Below, piece by piece: positions 18,041 to 28,332 of a stretch of 64,000 nt of DNA. The DNA is from Roseobacter sp. (GTDB taxonomy: Bacteria > Pseudomonadota > Alphaproteobacteria > Rhodobacterales > Rhodobacteraceae): NCBI GenBank assembly GCA_024636495.1, contig JAGXGZ010000076.1, forward strand, positions 62,001 to 126,000. Direction: 5' to 3'. Position numbers and translations under genes: made by a program. The notes beneath the pieces were generated by a model. That model saw only the letters and a program-made list of their open reading frames with translations. It made no database searches and was not told the origin of the DNA. Position 1 is the first letter of the stretch. Every line of letters starts with the position of its first letter.

Positions 18041-18739
18041 ATGCTGACGAAGAAACAACTCGATCTGCTGGCTTTCATCCACAAACGTGTTCAGCGCGAC
18101 GGGGTCCCGCCCAGTTTTGACGAGATGAAAGAAGCGTTGGACCTGCGGTCGAAATCCGGCATTCACCGCCTGATCACAGCCCTTGAGGAACGTGGGTTTA
18201 TCCGCCGTCTTGCGCACCGTGCCCGCGCCATCGAAGTTGTCAAATTGCCCGACAGCATGGGTGGTTTGAACGGTTCAGGCTTTACCCCGCGTGTCATTGA
18301 TGGCGACAGGCCCGACATGCCGCCGCCCCGCGCCGCGCAAAGCGTTTCGGATACGTCAATAGACGTGCCCATGATGGGCAAGATCGCCGCCGGTGTCCCG
18401 ATCGAGGCAATTACAACGATGACCCATTCGGTTGCCGTGCCGGGCAACATGATCCGCGGCAGTGGCGAACACTATGCGCTTGAGGTCAAAGGCGATTCCA
18501 TGATCGACGCCGGGATCAATGACGGGGATGTGGTCGTGATCCGCGAAACCTCTGTTGCGGACGACGGCGATATCGTGGTCGCGCTGGTCGAAGATCACGA
18601 GGCAACGCTGAAGACCTTCAAGCGGCATGGATCTTCCATCGCGCTTGAGGCGGCCAACCCAGCCTACGAGACGCGGGTGTTTCCGTCAGACAAGGTCAAG
18701 GTGCAGGGCCGTTTGGTCGGGTTGATCCGAACCTATTGA
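18041..18739 (+). CDS. lexA: LexA repressor
   Basis: SOS repressor that cuts itself when RecA is activated. The 232-residue protein has an N-terminal winged-helix domain (about 1-65) and a C-terminal S24 peptidase domain. The cleavage bond is A117-G118 in KIAAGVP, and the catalytic pair is S153 (GDSM) and K191. ATG 18041 is chosen because CAGGGA lies 8 bases upstream; an in-frame GTG at 18035 is too close to that site. A direct-repeat LexA box precedes it. The gene ends three bases from the convergent comEC stop. Confidence 0.97.
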   Translation: MLTKKQLDLLAFIHKRVQRDGVPPSFDEMKEALDLRSKSGIHRLITALEERGFIRRLAHRARAIEVVKLPDSMGGLNGSGFTPRVIDGDRPDMPPPRAAQSVSDTSIDVPMMGKIAAGVPIEAITTMTHSVAVPGNMIRGSGEHYALEVKGDSMIDAGINDGDVVVIRETSVADDGDIVVALVEDHEATLKTFKRHGSSIALEAANPAYETRVFPSDKVKVQGRLVGLIRTY

Positions 18740-18742
18740 CCC

Positions 18743-20776
18743 CTATTCGGCGGGCCACCCTGTCCAAAGCCGCGTGCCCGCCATCTGGCGGGCAGTTTGC
18801 ATTTCAAGCGTCCCGTTTTCGAGCCGCAGCGCAATAGACCCCGTCGCCCGCAGACTTTGCTGATCGAAAACCAGACACCCCCCCAGGCTTTTGTCCAAGA
18901 CCACCGACGCCACCACAATCTGATCTATGCGGCATGTCCCAAAGGCCTCGACCGCGCGTTTGCCCGACAAATGAACGACCTCGTGCCCTGCGATTTGCAT
19001 AACCGGCAGCCACCGCGCGGCGGCAGTCGGTTGATCAACGCCGTCCCCGTCATTCTCAAGCCAGTTGTCCGCAATGAACCCTGCCCCCTTGGGCTTGCTC
19101 AGCGCGCGCCCTTGCGGTGTCATCATTCCAACAATCCCGCCCGTGTCAGCGATCAACAACGTTGGCCGCACGGCCCCGTGCCACAAAACAAAACCAACCC
19201 CGATCAATCCCAGCCCCGCAAACCGCAGACGTCCTTGCCAAAGCAAGAGCCATAAAAACCCAAATGCCAACAGCGGCAGTGTTAAGGGCGTCGGCCCTTT
19301 TACATGCCCTTGCGCGCCTTCAATCTGGGCGACAAATTCCGCGACGGCCAGAATCCAGCGCAGGCCCAACCCCATGAGCCAAAGTGCAAGATGGTCCAGC
19401 CCCAAGGGCGCGAGCACCAGCGCTGCAACGGCAGCCGGCATGACCAAAACTCCCATCAGTGGCACCGACAAAAGGTTCGCGATCAAACCATAATGCGCAA
19501 TCGTGTTGAAGTGGGCCGCCCCCACAGGTGCCGTGAACAACCCCGCAACGCCAGACGAGATTATGGTCGCAATTGCCGGGGCCAGCCATTTCGGTCCGAG
19601 CGACAGGTCAGCCTCGCGCAGCCAGCCAAACACTGCGACAAGCGCTGTTGTTGCGGCGAATGACATCTGAAACCCCGGCCCCATCAGCGCCTCGGGACGC
19701 AGGGCCAAGACGAGTGTGGCGGCAATCGCAACCGCACGCAGGCTAAGCGCCCGGCGCCCCAACATCAACGCGCCCAACGCGACGGCGACCATAATAAACG
19801 CGCGTTCGGTCGCGACGTTGCCCCCCGACAGCGCAAGATAGCCTGACGCCGCCAGCAGCGCACCCGCTGCCGCGATGCTGCGCGTGGGCCAGCGCAGCGC
19901 AACCCAAGGCACCAGACTAAGCGCCAGCCGCAGCGCCCCAAAGACGACGGCGCTAAGCAACCCCATGTGCAGACCCGAAATCGCGAGGAGATGTGCCAGA
20001 TTACTCGCGCGCAGATCAAACAGCGCCTGTTGGCTAATCGCGCTGCGATCACCCGTGGTAATCGCCGTCGCAAAGCCGCCCACGTCACCGGGAAGTGCCG
20101 CTTGCACGCGGGCAGACGCAGCCATGCGGATGCGAAAAACGGCAAGACCCGCGTGGCCCTGTGCCGCTTCGGCCACGCCCAGAACCGGGTTGCGTGTGTA
20201 TCCCACCGCGCCAAGCCGTGCGAACCAAGCATGCCGTTGAAAATCAAAGCCGCCCGGTTCAACAGGACCGCTGGGCGGCGACAAATGGCCCGTGGTCATG
20301 ACACGCAGGCCCGGCTCGGCGATGATACTTTGCGTCTGATCGCCATGAAGCGAAATCCGCACGCGCAGCGGTGTCCGGCTTTGGGACACTCGATCTAGCA
20401 CCACGTGGTCAAGCGTCAGGCGCAATGCGTCAGACCCGCTGCGATCAATGGCAACGATGCGCCCCTCGATCGCGCCGTAATAGCGCCAGCCCAGAACCGG
20501 GCCGCCGATATTATGCGCCCGCCATGCCGCCAGATCAAAGCCGATCAGTGTCAACCCAAGCGCCATCAGCAACGGAGACACCGTTTCAGGTACAAACCGC
20601 GCCACCGCAATCATCCCGATCGCTGCGATTGCGGCGAACCCAAGCAAAATCACAGACGGCTCAAAGCGCAACGCGAAATAACATCCGATGCCCATCGCCA
20701 GACAGACCGGCACCCAGCCAAACAGATGGCCGCGCTGCTGCTGCATCATCTGCGCAAGGCCGCGTGTCAGGCCCAT
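18743..20776 (-). CDS. comEC: ComEC/Rec2-type DNA uptake channel protein
   Basis: A polytopic inner membrane protein of 677 residues that in competent bacteria carries single-stranded DNA into the cytoplasm. The N-terminal part resembles the ComEC DUF4131 region; the central competence domain contains NLAHLLAISGLHMGLLSAVV-like helices, with many membrane segments to about residue 520. The C-terminal part corresponds to the metallo-beta-lactamase-like region but looks short and divergent. I favour ATG 20776 with a weak GGGGGC site; an upstream TTG at 20839 would add 21 residues. It diverges from gltX. Confidence 0.9.
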   Translation of the reverse strand: MGLTRGLAQMMQQQRGHLFGWVPVCLAMGIGCYFALRFEPSVILLGFAAIAAIGMIAVARFVPETVSPLLMALGLTLIGFDLAAWRAHNIGGPVLGWRYYGAIEGRIVAIDRSGSDALRLTLDHVVLDRVSQSRTPLRVRISLHGDQTQSIIAEPGLRVMTTGHLSPPSGPVEPGGFDFQRHAWFARLGAVGYTRNPVLGVAEAAQGHAGLAVFRIRMAASARVQAALPGDVGGFATAITTGDRSAISQQALFDLRASNLAHLLAISGLHMGLLSAVVFGALRLALSLVPWVALRWPTRSIAAAGALLAASGYLALSGGNVATERAFIMVAVALGALMLGRRALSLRAVAIAATLVLALRPEALMGPGFQMSFAATTALVAVFGWLREADLSLGPKWLAPAIATIISSGVAGLFTAPVGAAHFNTIAHYGLIANLLSVPLMGVLVMPAAVAALVLAPLGLDHLALWLMGLGLRWILAVAEFVAQIEGAQGHVKGPTPLTLPLLAFGFLWLLLWQGRLRFAGLGLIGVGFVLWHGAVRPTLLIADTGGIVGMMTPQGRALSKPKGAGFIADNWLENDGDGVDQPTAAARWLPVMQIAGHEVVHLSGKRAVEAFGTCRIDQIVVASVVLDKSLGGCLVFDQQSLRATGSIALRLENGTLEMQTARQMAGTRLWTGWPAE

Positions 20777-20901
20777 ACTTGCCCCCGATCTCTGCACTGG
20801 GTAGATAGACCCGAACGCTATCCGCAACTTGGTTAGCAAAAGATAAACGGCGTTCCCTTTGCGGGGCTTCCGTTGGATTTCTGCTAAAAGGACGCCCCCT
20901 T

Positions 20902-22302
20902 ATGACCACGCCCGTCGTCACCCGCTTTGCCCCTTCTCCGACAGGCTATCTGCACATCGGCGGGGCGCGCACGGCGTTGTTCAACTGGCTTTACGCACGT
21001 GGGCGGGGTGGCAAGTTCTTGTTGAGGATCGAAGACACCGACCGCGTGCGCTATACGCCTGAAGCGACCGAAGCGATTCTTCAGGGGATGGCGTGGCTGG
21101 GCCTTGACCATGACGGCGAGATCGTCAGCCAATTCGACAATGCCCCCCGCCATGCCGAGGTTGCGCTGGAACTGCTGGCAGCTGGAAAGGCGTACAAATG
21201 CTTTGCCACCCAAGAGGAAATCACCGAATTTCGCGAAGCGGCTAAAGCCGAGCGGCGTAGCACCCTGTATCATTCGCCGTGGCGTGATGCAGACCCTGCG
21301 ACACACCCTGATGCACCGTACGTGATCCGCATCAAAGCGCCCCAAAGCGGCGAAACGGTCATCCGCGATGAGGTGCAGGGCGATGTGACAATCGGCAACG
21401 ACCAGCTTGACGATATGGTCCTGCTGCGCTCTGACGGGACGCCGGTCTATATGTTAGCGGTTGTGGTCGATGATCACGACATGGGCGTGACACATGTGAT
21501 CCGTGGCGATGACCACCTTAACAATGCCGCGCGGCAGATGATGATTTACAATGCGATGGGCTGGGATGTGCCCGTCTGGGCGCATATCCCGCTGATCCAT
21601 GGCCCCGATGGCAAGAAGCTGTCGAAACGCCACGGTGCGTTGGGTGCGCAGGAATATCAGGCCATGGGCTATCCGGCCGCTGGTATGCGCAACTATCTGG
21701 CCCGTCTGGGCTGGAGCCACGGCGACGATGAATTCTTTAGCGATGAACAGGCAAAAGACTGGTTCGATCTGGACGGTATCCGCAAAAGCCCCGCGCAATT
21801 TGACCTCAAGAAGCTCGAAAATATTTGCGGCCAGCACATCGCTGTCGCAGATAATGCTGCATTGCGGCAAGAAATAGAGCAGTATTTGAGCGCCGCCGGC
21901 ATCACTGCCCTAACGTCGCAACAGGCAGACGGGCTTGAGCGCGCGATGTACTGCCTTAAAGAAAGGGCGAAGACCTTTCCAGAACTCCTTGAAAAGGCTG
22001 AGTTTATATTGACAAGCCGCCTAATTCAACCCGACGAGAAAGCGGCAAAGAACCTCGATGATGTATCCCGTCGTATGCTGTCAGAATTGACGCCGCAGTT
22101 GCAAAATGTTAAATGGGAAAAAGACGCGCTGGAAGAGACAATGAACAGTTTTGCTGCAGCGCATGATACTAAATTTGGCAAATTGGCAGGGCCGCTGCGA
22201 GCAGCCCTTTCAGGGCGGGCCACGACCCCATCGGTTTTCGATATGATGCTGGTACTGGGGCGCGATGAAAGCCTTGCCCGATTGAACGACGCCGCAACTT
22301 GA
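20902..22302 (+). CDS. gltX: Glutamate--tRNA ligase
   Basis: Charges tRNA-Glu with glutamate. The 466-residue class I synthetase has the HIGH-type motif in [17 protein letters not shown] and the KMSKS-type motif in [20 protein letters not shown] precedes the ATG. The C-terminal anticodon-binding third (after about 21,840) looks noticeably richer in A/T and in rarer codons than the catalytic domain, consistent with weaker constraint there. Alphaproteobacteria often have two gltX copies and a non-discriminating enzyme; that cannot be settled from this window. Confidence 0.96.
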   Translation: MTTPVVTRFAPSPTGYLHIGGARTALFNWLYARGRGGKFLLRIEDTDRVRYTPEATEAILQGMAWLGLDHDGEIVSQFDNAPRHAEVALELLAAGKAYKCFATQEEITEFREAAKAERRSTLYHSPWRDADPATHPDAPYVIRIKAPQSGETVIRDEVQGDVTIGNDQLDDMVLLRSDGTPVYMLAVVVDDHDMGVTHVIRGDDHLNNAARQMMIYNAMGWDVPVWAHIPLIHGPDGKKLSKRHGALGAQEYQAMGYPAAGMRNYLARLGWSHGDDEFFSDEQAKDWFDLDGIRKSPAQFDLKKLENICGQHIAVADNAALRQEIEQYLSAAGITALTSQQADGLERAMYCLKERAKTFPELLEKAEFILTSRLIQPDEKAAKNLDDVSRRMLSELTPQLQNVKWEKDALEETMNSFAAAHDTKFGKLAGPLRAALSGRATTPSVFDMMLVLGRDESLARLNDAAT

Positions 22303-22348
22303 GGGATGCTTAAGCAAATCTCAACCTAACGCGAGATAACACAAGGTA

Positions 22349-22368
22349 CAGGCCAGTTCAGGCCAGTG
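22349..22368 (+). repeat. Short tandem repeat upstream of gltA
   Basis: CAGGCCAGTT is followed directly by CAGGCCAGTG, a tandem 10-base duplication about 50 bases before the gltA start. It could be an activator or repressor site, or simply a local duplication. Confidence 0.35.
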
Positions 22369-22415
22369 CCGGACGGTGGGCAGAACGCACACCGCCAACG
22401 GTAGAAAGGGACTTC

Positions 22416-23711
22416 ATGGCCGAGAGTACGAAAACAGCAACGTTGACCATCGACGGTAAAAGCTTTGACTTACCCATTTATTCCCCCACGGTCGGGCCGG
22501 ATGTCATGGATATCCGCAAGCTTTACGCGCAAGCTAATGTGTTCACCTACGATCCCGGCTTTACCTCGACGGCCGCCTGCGACAGCACCATCACCTTTAT
22601 CGATGGTGACGAGGGTGTTTTGCTGCACCGGGGGTATCCGATTGACCAGTTGGCCAGCCAGTCCCACTATCTTGAAGTGTGTTATCTGCTGCTGTACGGC
22701 GATCTTCCCTCTCCGGCAGAGTTGGAAGAGTTCGAAAATCTGGTGACCAACCACACCATGATCCACGAACAGATGATCAACTTTTTCCGCGGTTTCCGCC
22801 GCGACGCCCATCCGATGGCCGTAATGGTCGGTGTGGTTGGCGCAATGTCAGCTTTCTATCATGACAGTACAGACATTTCTGACCCGCATCAGCGCGAGGT
22901 TGCATCGATTCGACTGATCGCAAAGATGCCGACCATTGCCGCGATGGCCTATAAGTACACCATCGGCCAGCCGTTTGTGTATCCGCGCAACGATGTGGAT
23001 TATGCGGGCAACTTCCTTCGGATGTGCTTTGCCGTTCCAGCCGAGGAATATGTCGTAGACCCGATCCTTGCCCGTGCGATGGACCGTATCTTCACGCTCC
23101 ATGCCGATCACGAGCAGAACGCGTCAACCTCGACCGTGCGCCTCGCGTCATCTTCGGGCGCGAACCCGTTTGCGTGTATTGCGGCCGGCATCGCCTGCCT
23201 GTGGGGGCCTGCACATGGGGGCGCCAATCAGGCCTGCCTTGAAATGCTCAAGGAAATCGGCACACCGGACCGCATCCCTGAATTCATTGCCCGCGCAAAG
23301 GACAAGGACGATCCGTTCCGCCTGATGGGCTTTGGTCACCGGGTCTATAAGAACTTCGATCCCCGCGCGACCGTGATGAAGGAAAGCGCTGACGAAGTGC
23401 TTGAACTGATGGGTGTCGAGAACAACCCGATTTTGCAGGTCGCCAAAGAGCTTGAAAAACAAGCGCTTCAGGATCCGTATTTTGCGGATAAAAAGCTGTT
23501 CCCGAACGTCGATTTCTATTCCGGCATCATTCTGGAAGCGATGGGGTTCCCCACTTCGATGTTCACACCGATCTTTGCGCTTGCACGGACAGTCGGCTGG
23601 ATTTCGCAGTGGAAAGAACAGATTAGCGATCCTCAGCTTAAGATTGGTCGGCCACGCCAGCTGTATCTGGGCGAAGGCAGCCGCAACTACGTTGATATCG
23701 AAAAACGTTAA
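22416..23711 (+). CDS. gltA: Citrate synthase
   Basis: Condenses acetyl-CoA and oxaloacetate to citrate at the entry to the TCA cycle. The 431-residue length fits the hexameric type II enzyme of Gram-negative bacteria. Catalytic segments are visible: [20 protein letters not shown] next to [23 protein letters not shown], and the aspartate region [17 protein letters not shown] lies just upstream of the start. A clear intrinsic terminator follows the stop. Confidence 0.97.
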   Translation: MAESTKTATLTIDGKSFDLPIYSPTVGPDVMDIRKLYAQANVFTYDPGFTSTAACDSTITFIDGDEGVLLHRGYPIDQLASQSHYLEVCYLLLYGDLPSPAELEEFENLVTNHTMIHEQMINFFRGFRRDAHPMAVMVGVVGAMSAFYHDSTDISDPHQREVASIRLIAKMPTIAAMAYKYTIGQPFVYPRNDVDYAGNFLRMCFAVPAEEYVVDPILARAMDRIFTLHADHEQNASTSTVRLASSSGANPFACIAAGIACLWGPAHGGANQACLEMLKEIGTPDRIPEFIARAKDKDDPFRLMGFGHRVYKNFDPRATVMKESADEVLELMGVENNPILQVAKELEKQALQDPYFADKKLFPNVDFYSGIILEAMGFPTSMFTPIFALARTVGWISQWKEQISDPQLKIGRPRQLYLGEGSRNYVDIEKR

Positions 23712-23733
23712 AATCAGTTTTGACAAGACAATG

Positions 23734-23760
23734 ACGCCTCGCCGAAAGCGGGGCGTTTTT
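23734..23760 (+). terminator. Rho-independent terminator after gltA
   Basis: ACGCCTCGC, loop CGAAA, GCGGGGCGT, then TTTT: a nine-pair stem with one G-T wobble and a T run, 23 bases after the gltA stop. Confidence 0.85.
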
Positions 23761-23951
23761 GCATGTGATGACCGGCTACTGGCAGCAAAACAGGATGGTA
23801 TCCTGACCCCGGAATGGGCAAGCTTATTTAAAGAGAATCACACCCCGCAGGGTGTTGTGATCAAAGGCCTGAAAAGCGCCAAACTGTTTCGATTGATTTT
23901 CCGACATATCGAAACCATTCCGTCTGAAATCTGTCTATTTTGTGTTTTTGT

Positions 23952-23975
23952 TTCCCATTGAAAGACAATGGGGAA
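23952..23975. repeat. Inverted repeat in the gap before the orphan ORF
   Basis: TTCCCATTG, loop AAAGA, CAATGGGGAA forms a nine-pair hairpin with one bulge. It has no T run on either side, so a terminator role is uncertain. The gap 23761-23988 shows nothing else that I can name. Confidence 0.4.
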
Positions 23976-23988
23976 TGTCCATTGACCC

Positions 23989-24408
23989 ATGCCCCTCATC
24001 GTCCATAAATTAGGGCAAATGTTGGGGTTATCATCTGTCATTCTGCACCAAGCCGCAGAATTTGAGCATCAGATGGCATCTCGCGTAGAATACAAGAAGG
24101 ACGGACCGATGGCGATTTTAGCTTCTCATGCCGGATTACAATGGGACAATGCAACCAGCCTGACATCTAAAAACGCGATCAAACAACATTGCCCCCAAGG
24201 GTCGCTCGTGCCTGATACGCTGCATAATTGTGATCAAATTGCAGTGGTGTATGACAAGGGCCAGACCCCGCCGCATATCACTGTGACGCAGGTTTCCGGC
24301 TCTGTTCATACGGTGTTGGCGGATGGTATTGCCGTGGCCGTGGTCGCCAGCGCGTCGCGCCCCACCCTGAACGCTGCTGATGTCCTGTTGATCGAACGTT
24401 CGATCTAG
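23989..24408 (+). CDS. Hypothetical protein, 139 residues
   Basis: I do not recognise a family. The frame is open from ATG 23989, with no obvious ribosome site; a later ATG at residue 30 or 42 is also possible. The second half (about residues 60-139) has regular alternating hydrophobic residues and looks like a small beta-rich domain, with QIAVVYDKG, HITVTQVSGSVHTVLADG and VAVVASASRP. No signal peptide or membrane helix is evident. It lies between the gltA terminator and the convergent crotonase gene, so it is a single-gene unit. Coding is likely but not certain. Confidence 0.5.
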   Translation: MPLIVHKLGQMLGLSSVILHQAAEFEHQMASRVEYKKDGPMAILASHAGLQWDNATSLTSKNAIKQHCPQGSLVPDTLHNCDQIAVVYDKGQTPPHITVTQVSGSVHTVLADGIAVAVVASASRPTLNAADVLLIERSI

Positions 24409-24421
24409 CGCACGCGCTGCT

Positions 24422-25198
24422 TTATCGCCCTTCGAACTGCGCGGGACGTTTTTGCATAAAGGCGATTACGCCCTCTTTAAAGTCGCGGGACTGGCCGCAT
24501 TTGCCCTGTTCACGTGCCTCGAGCGATAGTTGATCCTCGAACGTATTATCCCAGCTTTCGCGGATGGCCTTCTTGGCCGACGCATAGGCCGTGGTTGGCC
24601 CCGCCGCAAGTTGCGCCGCCTTGGACCGCCAATGCGCCTCAAATGACTCGTCAGGGACAGCCTCCCAGATCATGCCCCAATCATCGGCCTGACGTGCGCT
24701 GATCTTATCGGCAAAAAGTGCGGCCCCCATCGCCTTGGCCATGCCCATCTGGCGCGGCAAAGTGTACGTTCCACCTGCATCGGGGATCAGACCGATGCGC
24801 GTGAAAGCCTGCAAGAAATATGCCGATTCAGTTGCAAAGACGATGTCAGCCGCCAGCGCCAGGTTGGCTCCCGCCCCGGCAGCCGCACCGTTCACGGCTG
24901 CAATCGTCGGGACCGGGCAGTTTGTGATCGCGCGCAACATTGGCGCGTATTCGTCGCGCAACGTCCGCTCAAGATCCATGGCACCGCCACCGCCGCTGTC
25001 GCCCAGGTCTTGACCCGAACAAAAGGCGCGCCCGGCCCCTGTGACCACAACACAGCGTGCCAGTTTACCCCCCTGAACAAAAGCATGTTCGATCTCGGCC
25101 CGCATCTGCGTTGTCAGCGCGTTCATCTTGTCAGCACGGTTCAGGGTGATGACCGCAAGGCCGTCGGTCACGTCAAAGGTCAGTGTCTGGTAATCCAT
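24422..25198 (-). CDS. Enoyl-CoA hydratase/isomerase family protein
   Basis: A 258-residue crotonase-fold enzyme acting on an acyl-CoA. The oxyanion-hole segments GRAFCSGQDLGD and NGAAAGAGANLALAADIV are present. GLIPDAGGTYTLPR has aspartate where classical hydratases have their second catalytic glutamate, a feature of the PaaG-like 1,2-epoxyphenylacetyl-CoA isomerase group. The closest family match is therefore PaaG-like, but no other phenylacetate genes are nearby, so the substrate is open. It is the last gene of the minus-strand run beginning with argC. Confidence 0.88.
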   Translation of the reverse strand: MDYQTLTFDVTDGLAVITLNRADKMNALTTQMRAEIEHAFVQGGKLARCVVVTGAGRAFCSGQDLGDSGGGGAMDLERTLRDEYAPMLRAITNCPVPTIAAVNGAAAGAGANLALAADIVFATESAYFLQAFTRIGLIPDAGGTYTLPRQMGMAKAMGAALFADKISARQADDWGMIWEAVPDESFEAHWRSKAAQLAAGPTTAYASAKKAIRESWDNTFEDQLSLEAREQGKCGQSRDFKEGVIAFMQKRPAQFEGR

Positions 25199-25268
25199 CG
25201 GTCAGGTCCAATCTGCTATTTTGACGCAGTGTAGCCAAAGCCGATCACAGGGCCAGCGAAACCAAACG

Positions 25269-25721
25269 TTACCCTTTAAGAATATTGTCCAGGCGCGCCT
25301 GCTCGTCCGAGCTTAGCGGCGTTTGATCGGGTGCCGGTGCCGTCGCACGACCACGCAGATAGCCATAGCCCAGTCCCGCGGAGAGCAGCAGCATCAAAGG
25401 CCCCGCCCCCCAAAGCAACCACGTCGACCCTGACGCAGGCGGGTTCAGCAAAACATATTCGCCGTATCTGGCGACGATGAATTCAACCGCTTCGGCGTCG
25501 CTGTCCCCAGCCACCAGACGTTCGCGCAGCAAAATCCGCAAGTCACGCGCCAGACTGGCGTTGCTTTCATCAATGCTTTCGTTGCGGCAGACCAGACAGC
25601 GCAGACCTTTGGACAGATCGCGTGCGCGTTCCTCTAGCACCGGATCAGACAGGATTTCGTCCGGCAACACGGCCAACGCGGGCGTGGCCATCAACATCAA
25701 GGCAACCAGCAGCGCTTTCAT
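25269..25721 (-). CDS. ccmH: Cytochrome c maturation protein CcmH
   Basis: Thiol-redox component of the system I cytochrome c maturation machinery, which reduces apocytochrome haem-binding cysteines in the periplasm. The 150-residue protein has a signal peptide (cleavage near ATPALA), the redox motif C42-L-V-C45 in LRCLVCRNES, and a C-terminal membrane helix (about 100-123). This is the short CcmH (CycL) form without a fused TPR domain. It overlaps the end of ccmF by four bases (ATGA). Confidence 0.94.
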   Translation of the reverse strand: MKALLVALMLMATPALAVLPDEILSDPVLEERARDLSKGLRCLVCRNESIDESNASLARDLRILLRERLVAGDSDAEAVEFIVARYGEYVLLNPPASGSTWLLWGAGPLMLLLSAGLGYGYLRGRATAPAPDQTPLSSDEQARLDNILKG

Positions 25722-27682
25722 TCTGCTGGCACCGCTGTGGCGCGTTTTGCCGCCCCTGCTGCCACGCGGAAACGCCTGTCAGACAGGCTAAGCAACCCGC
25801 CCAAGGCCATCAGCGCACAGCCTATCCAGATCCAGTTGGTCAACGGCTTGATATACGTCCGAATGACCCAGCCGCCTGTGTCCTGCTCGTCTCCGATCAC
25901 GACATAGACATCACGGGCAAGATTATAGTCGATTGCGGCTTCGGTCGTGGGCATTTGGGCAACCGGATAGAACCGCTTTTCAGGCCGCAATTGCGAGATT
26001 TCCTCGCCATCTTGGAACAGCGTCACAGACCCGATCGTCGCCACATAGTTCGGCCCCTGCACCCGTTCGACGCTGTCAAGCTGAACAGTATAGCTGCCGA
26101 CGTCAAGCGACCCGCCAATCGGCAGCGCACGAATTTCGTCCTCGCTCCACGCGGTCAGGCCCGCGATACCGGCCATGGTCACACCAAGACCTGCATGGGC
26201 AACCATCTTGCCCCAATCCGCGCGCGGCAGACGTGACAGGCGGCGCAAGCGCCCCTCTCCGCGCCCGGTTCTGCCCCACAGATCCATGATAGTGCCCATG
26301 ACGACCCAAGCGCCTAAGAACAATCCAACCGGACCCAGCAAGCTGCGCCCCGTCTGAATAACGAACGCCAGACAGCCAACAGCAACTGCCAGAACAAAGA
26401 CATAGCGCAACGGTCTCAGCGCGCGGCCGATATTGGCACGCTTCCAAGGCATCGCTGAGCCAATCGGCAAGGCCAAGCCAAGCAGCACCATGAAGGGGGT
26501 GAATGCCGCGTCAAAGAACGGGGGCCCAACACTAAGCTTTCGGTCAAAAAACATCTCGGCCAGCAGCGGCCACATGGTGCCGATGAAGACGACAAAACAG
26601 GACACCGCCAACAGCACGTTATTCACCAGCAAGGCAGATTCGCGGCTGACGATGCTAAACACGCCCTTAGCTTCAAGGGCTGATGCACGCAGCGCGAACA
26701 AGATCAATGCCCCGCCCATGAAGACCGCCATGATCATCAGGATAAACACACCGCGTTCGGGGTCGTTCGCAAAGGCATGTACCGATGTCAAAAGCCCGGA
26801 GCGTACGATGAACGTCCCGATCAACGAGAACCCAAATGCTAGGATTGCCAGCAGGATCGTCCAGCTTTTCAAGCTTTCACGCTTTTCCACCACAATGGCA
26901 GAATGCAAAAGCGCTGCCGCCAAAAGCCATGGCATGAAGGATGCATTCTCCACCGGATCCCAGAACCAGAAACCGCCCCACCCAAGTTCGTAATAGGCCC
27001 ACCAAGACCCAAGCGCGATGCCGATGGTCAGGAATATCCACGCCGCCAACGTCCAAGGGCGCACCCAACGGCCCCAAGCAGCATCCACGCGCCCTTCGAT
27101 CAGTGCTGCGACCGCAAAGCTGAAGGTCATCGACAGGCCCACATAGCCCAAATACAAAAACGGTGGATGAAAGGCCAAGCCCGGGTCCTGCAACAGCGGG
27201 TTCAAATCCTGCCCGTCAAAGGGCGGTGTCGCAAGGCGCAAAAACGGGTTCGACGTGAAAAGGATAAATGCAAAGAAGGCCACACCGATCGCCGCCTGTA
27301 CTGCCAGAACACGGGCACGCAGCGTTTGGGGCAAGTTGCCGCCAAACCACGCAGCCATAGCGCCAAACAGCGACACGATCAGGACCCAAAGCAGCATTGA
27401 CCCCTCGTGATTGCCCCATGTTCCGCTGATTTTATACAGCATCGGCTTCATAGAATGGCTGTTCAGAACAACCAGGCGCAGGGAAAAGTCCGACGTGACG
27501 AAGGCCCACATCAATGCACCAAATGCAAATGCCGTCAGCGCAAACTGGGCACCGGCAGCGGGTTCGGCAACGGCCATCCAGCCGGACCAACGTTTATGGG
27601 CGCCGATCAAAGGCACAACGGTCTGGATGATGGCCACACCAAAGGCGAGGATAAGGGCGAAAAGTCCGAGTTCTGTAATCAT
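25718..27682 (-). CDS. ccmF: Haem lyase CcmF
   Basis: Integral membrane subunit of the holocytochrome c synthase (CcmFH) that attaches haem to apocytochrome. At about 654 residues it has many membrane helices and the family's WWD-type haem-handling motif in SWWAYYELGWGGFWFWDPVE. The segments WGNHEGSMLLW and PPFLYLGYVG are also typical of CcmF. I start at the ATG that gives the canonical MITELGLFAL N terminus; a 12-codon upstream extension is open but atypical. It is coupled to ccmH, while ccmE is separated from it by the holin and endolysin genes. Confidence 0.95.
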   Translation of the reverse strand: MITELGLFALILAFGVAIIQTVVPLIGAHKRWSGWMAVAEPAAGAQFALTAFAFGALMWAFVTSDFSLRLVVLNSHSMKPMLYKISGTWGNHEGSMLLWVLIVSLFGAMAAWFGGNLPQTLRARVLAVQAAIGVAFFAFILFTSNPFLRLATPPFDGQDLNPLLQDPGLAFHPPFLYLGYVGLSMTFSFAVAALIEGRVDAAWGRWVRPWTLAAWIFLTIGIALGSWWAYYELGWGGFWFWDPVENASFMPWLLAAALLHSAIVVEKRESLKSWTILLAILAFGFSLIGTFIVRSGLLTSVHAFANDPERGVFILMIMAVFMGGALILFALRASALEAKGVFSIVSRESALLVNNVLLAVSCFVVFIGTMWPLLAEMFFDRKLSVGPPFFDAAFTPFMVLLGLALPIGSAMPWKRANIGRALRPLRYVFVLAVAVGCLAFVIQTGRSLLGPVGLFLGAWVVMGTIMDLWGRTGRGEGRLRRLSRLPRADWGKMVAHAGLGVTMAGIAGLTAWSEDEIRALPIGGSLDVGSYTVQLDSVERVQGPNYVATIGSVTLFQDGEEISQLRPEKRFYPVAQMPTTEAAIDYNLARDVYVVIGDEQDTGGWVIRTYIKPLTNWIWIGCALMALGGLLSLSDRRFRVAAGAAKRATAVPAE

Positions 27683-27756
27683 AGATCTAGCATAGGGCGC
27701 CACCGCGCCCCATGCCATGTCTATTCACGCCTTCCGTGGCGCGCAAAGCGTCGCAG

Positions 27757-28332
27757 TTAGCCAGAAGCCTTGCGCCATGCGTCTAACGCGGGGTTGTCGG
27801 CCGGTTCAATCACAGCCAATGACAAGCGTGCATCCGGTCCTGTGGCCGCCACTTGCACCGAATCGTGGCGCAGCGCCTGAATGGCACGAATATTGCCGAC
27901 AACTTGCGGAACCTGCGCGATCGTTCGCACAATCGAGCGCTGGAATTCTTGGGTTTTCACCTGATGACGCGCCCCGAAATAGAACGAAACGATGACGCCC
28001 AACAGCCACCAAAGCGGCTCTGGCACCAGCGCAATCCCTTGCATTCGCGCGGCAAACCAGATCGGGTCGACCATGGCAGCTACAAATAGCCCCAATGTCC
28101 CAAGCGCCAGTGCAGGACGTGGCAACCGGTTCAGCCCGTCCATGAAACGGTCAAATCCGCCCTTTCGATCGATTGCGAACTCTGCCCCGTATTGCGCCAT
28201 CGCCTGATCCTGGGCTGCGGCCGACCGCTCTGCTCCGTTCTCGGCGTTCTCGCGAAACACCTCGACCGTATCGCGCACCAACGTTCCCCCATTGCCGAAA
28301 ACCAGCCCCACAACCTTGTCAATCACGCCCAT
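27757..28332 (-). CDS. Gene transfer agent-type holin
   Basis: A 191-residue predicted holin of the three-membrane-segment type used to release gene transfer agent particles in Rhodobacterales. It begins MGVIDKVVGLVFGNGG, has a charged soluble part (about 20-75), then hydrophobic stretches ALALGTLGLFVAAMVDPIW and PLWWLLGVIVSFYFG. ATG 28332 has AAGGA seven bases upstream and overlaps the end of the endolysin gene by ten bases, so the two are coupled. Pairing with a GH108 endolysin matches the lysis cassette of the Rhodobacter capsulatus agent. No structural GTA genes are in this window. Confidence 0.85.
   Translation of the reverse strand: MGVIDKVVGLVFGNGGTLVRDTVEVFRENAENGAERSAAAQDQAMAQYGAEFAIDRKGGFDRFMDGLNRLPRPALALGTLGLFVAAMVDPIWFAARMQGIALVPEPLWWLLGVIVSFYFGARHQVKTQEFQRSIVRTIAQVPQVVGNIRAIQALRHDSVQVAATGPDARLSLAVIEPADNPALDAWRKASG

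Noticed and set aside
23722..23961. Short coding frame starting at the gltA terminator
   Set aside because: It begins inside the terminator hairpin, has no ribosome site, and its product has no plausible domain.
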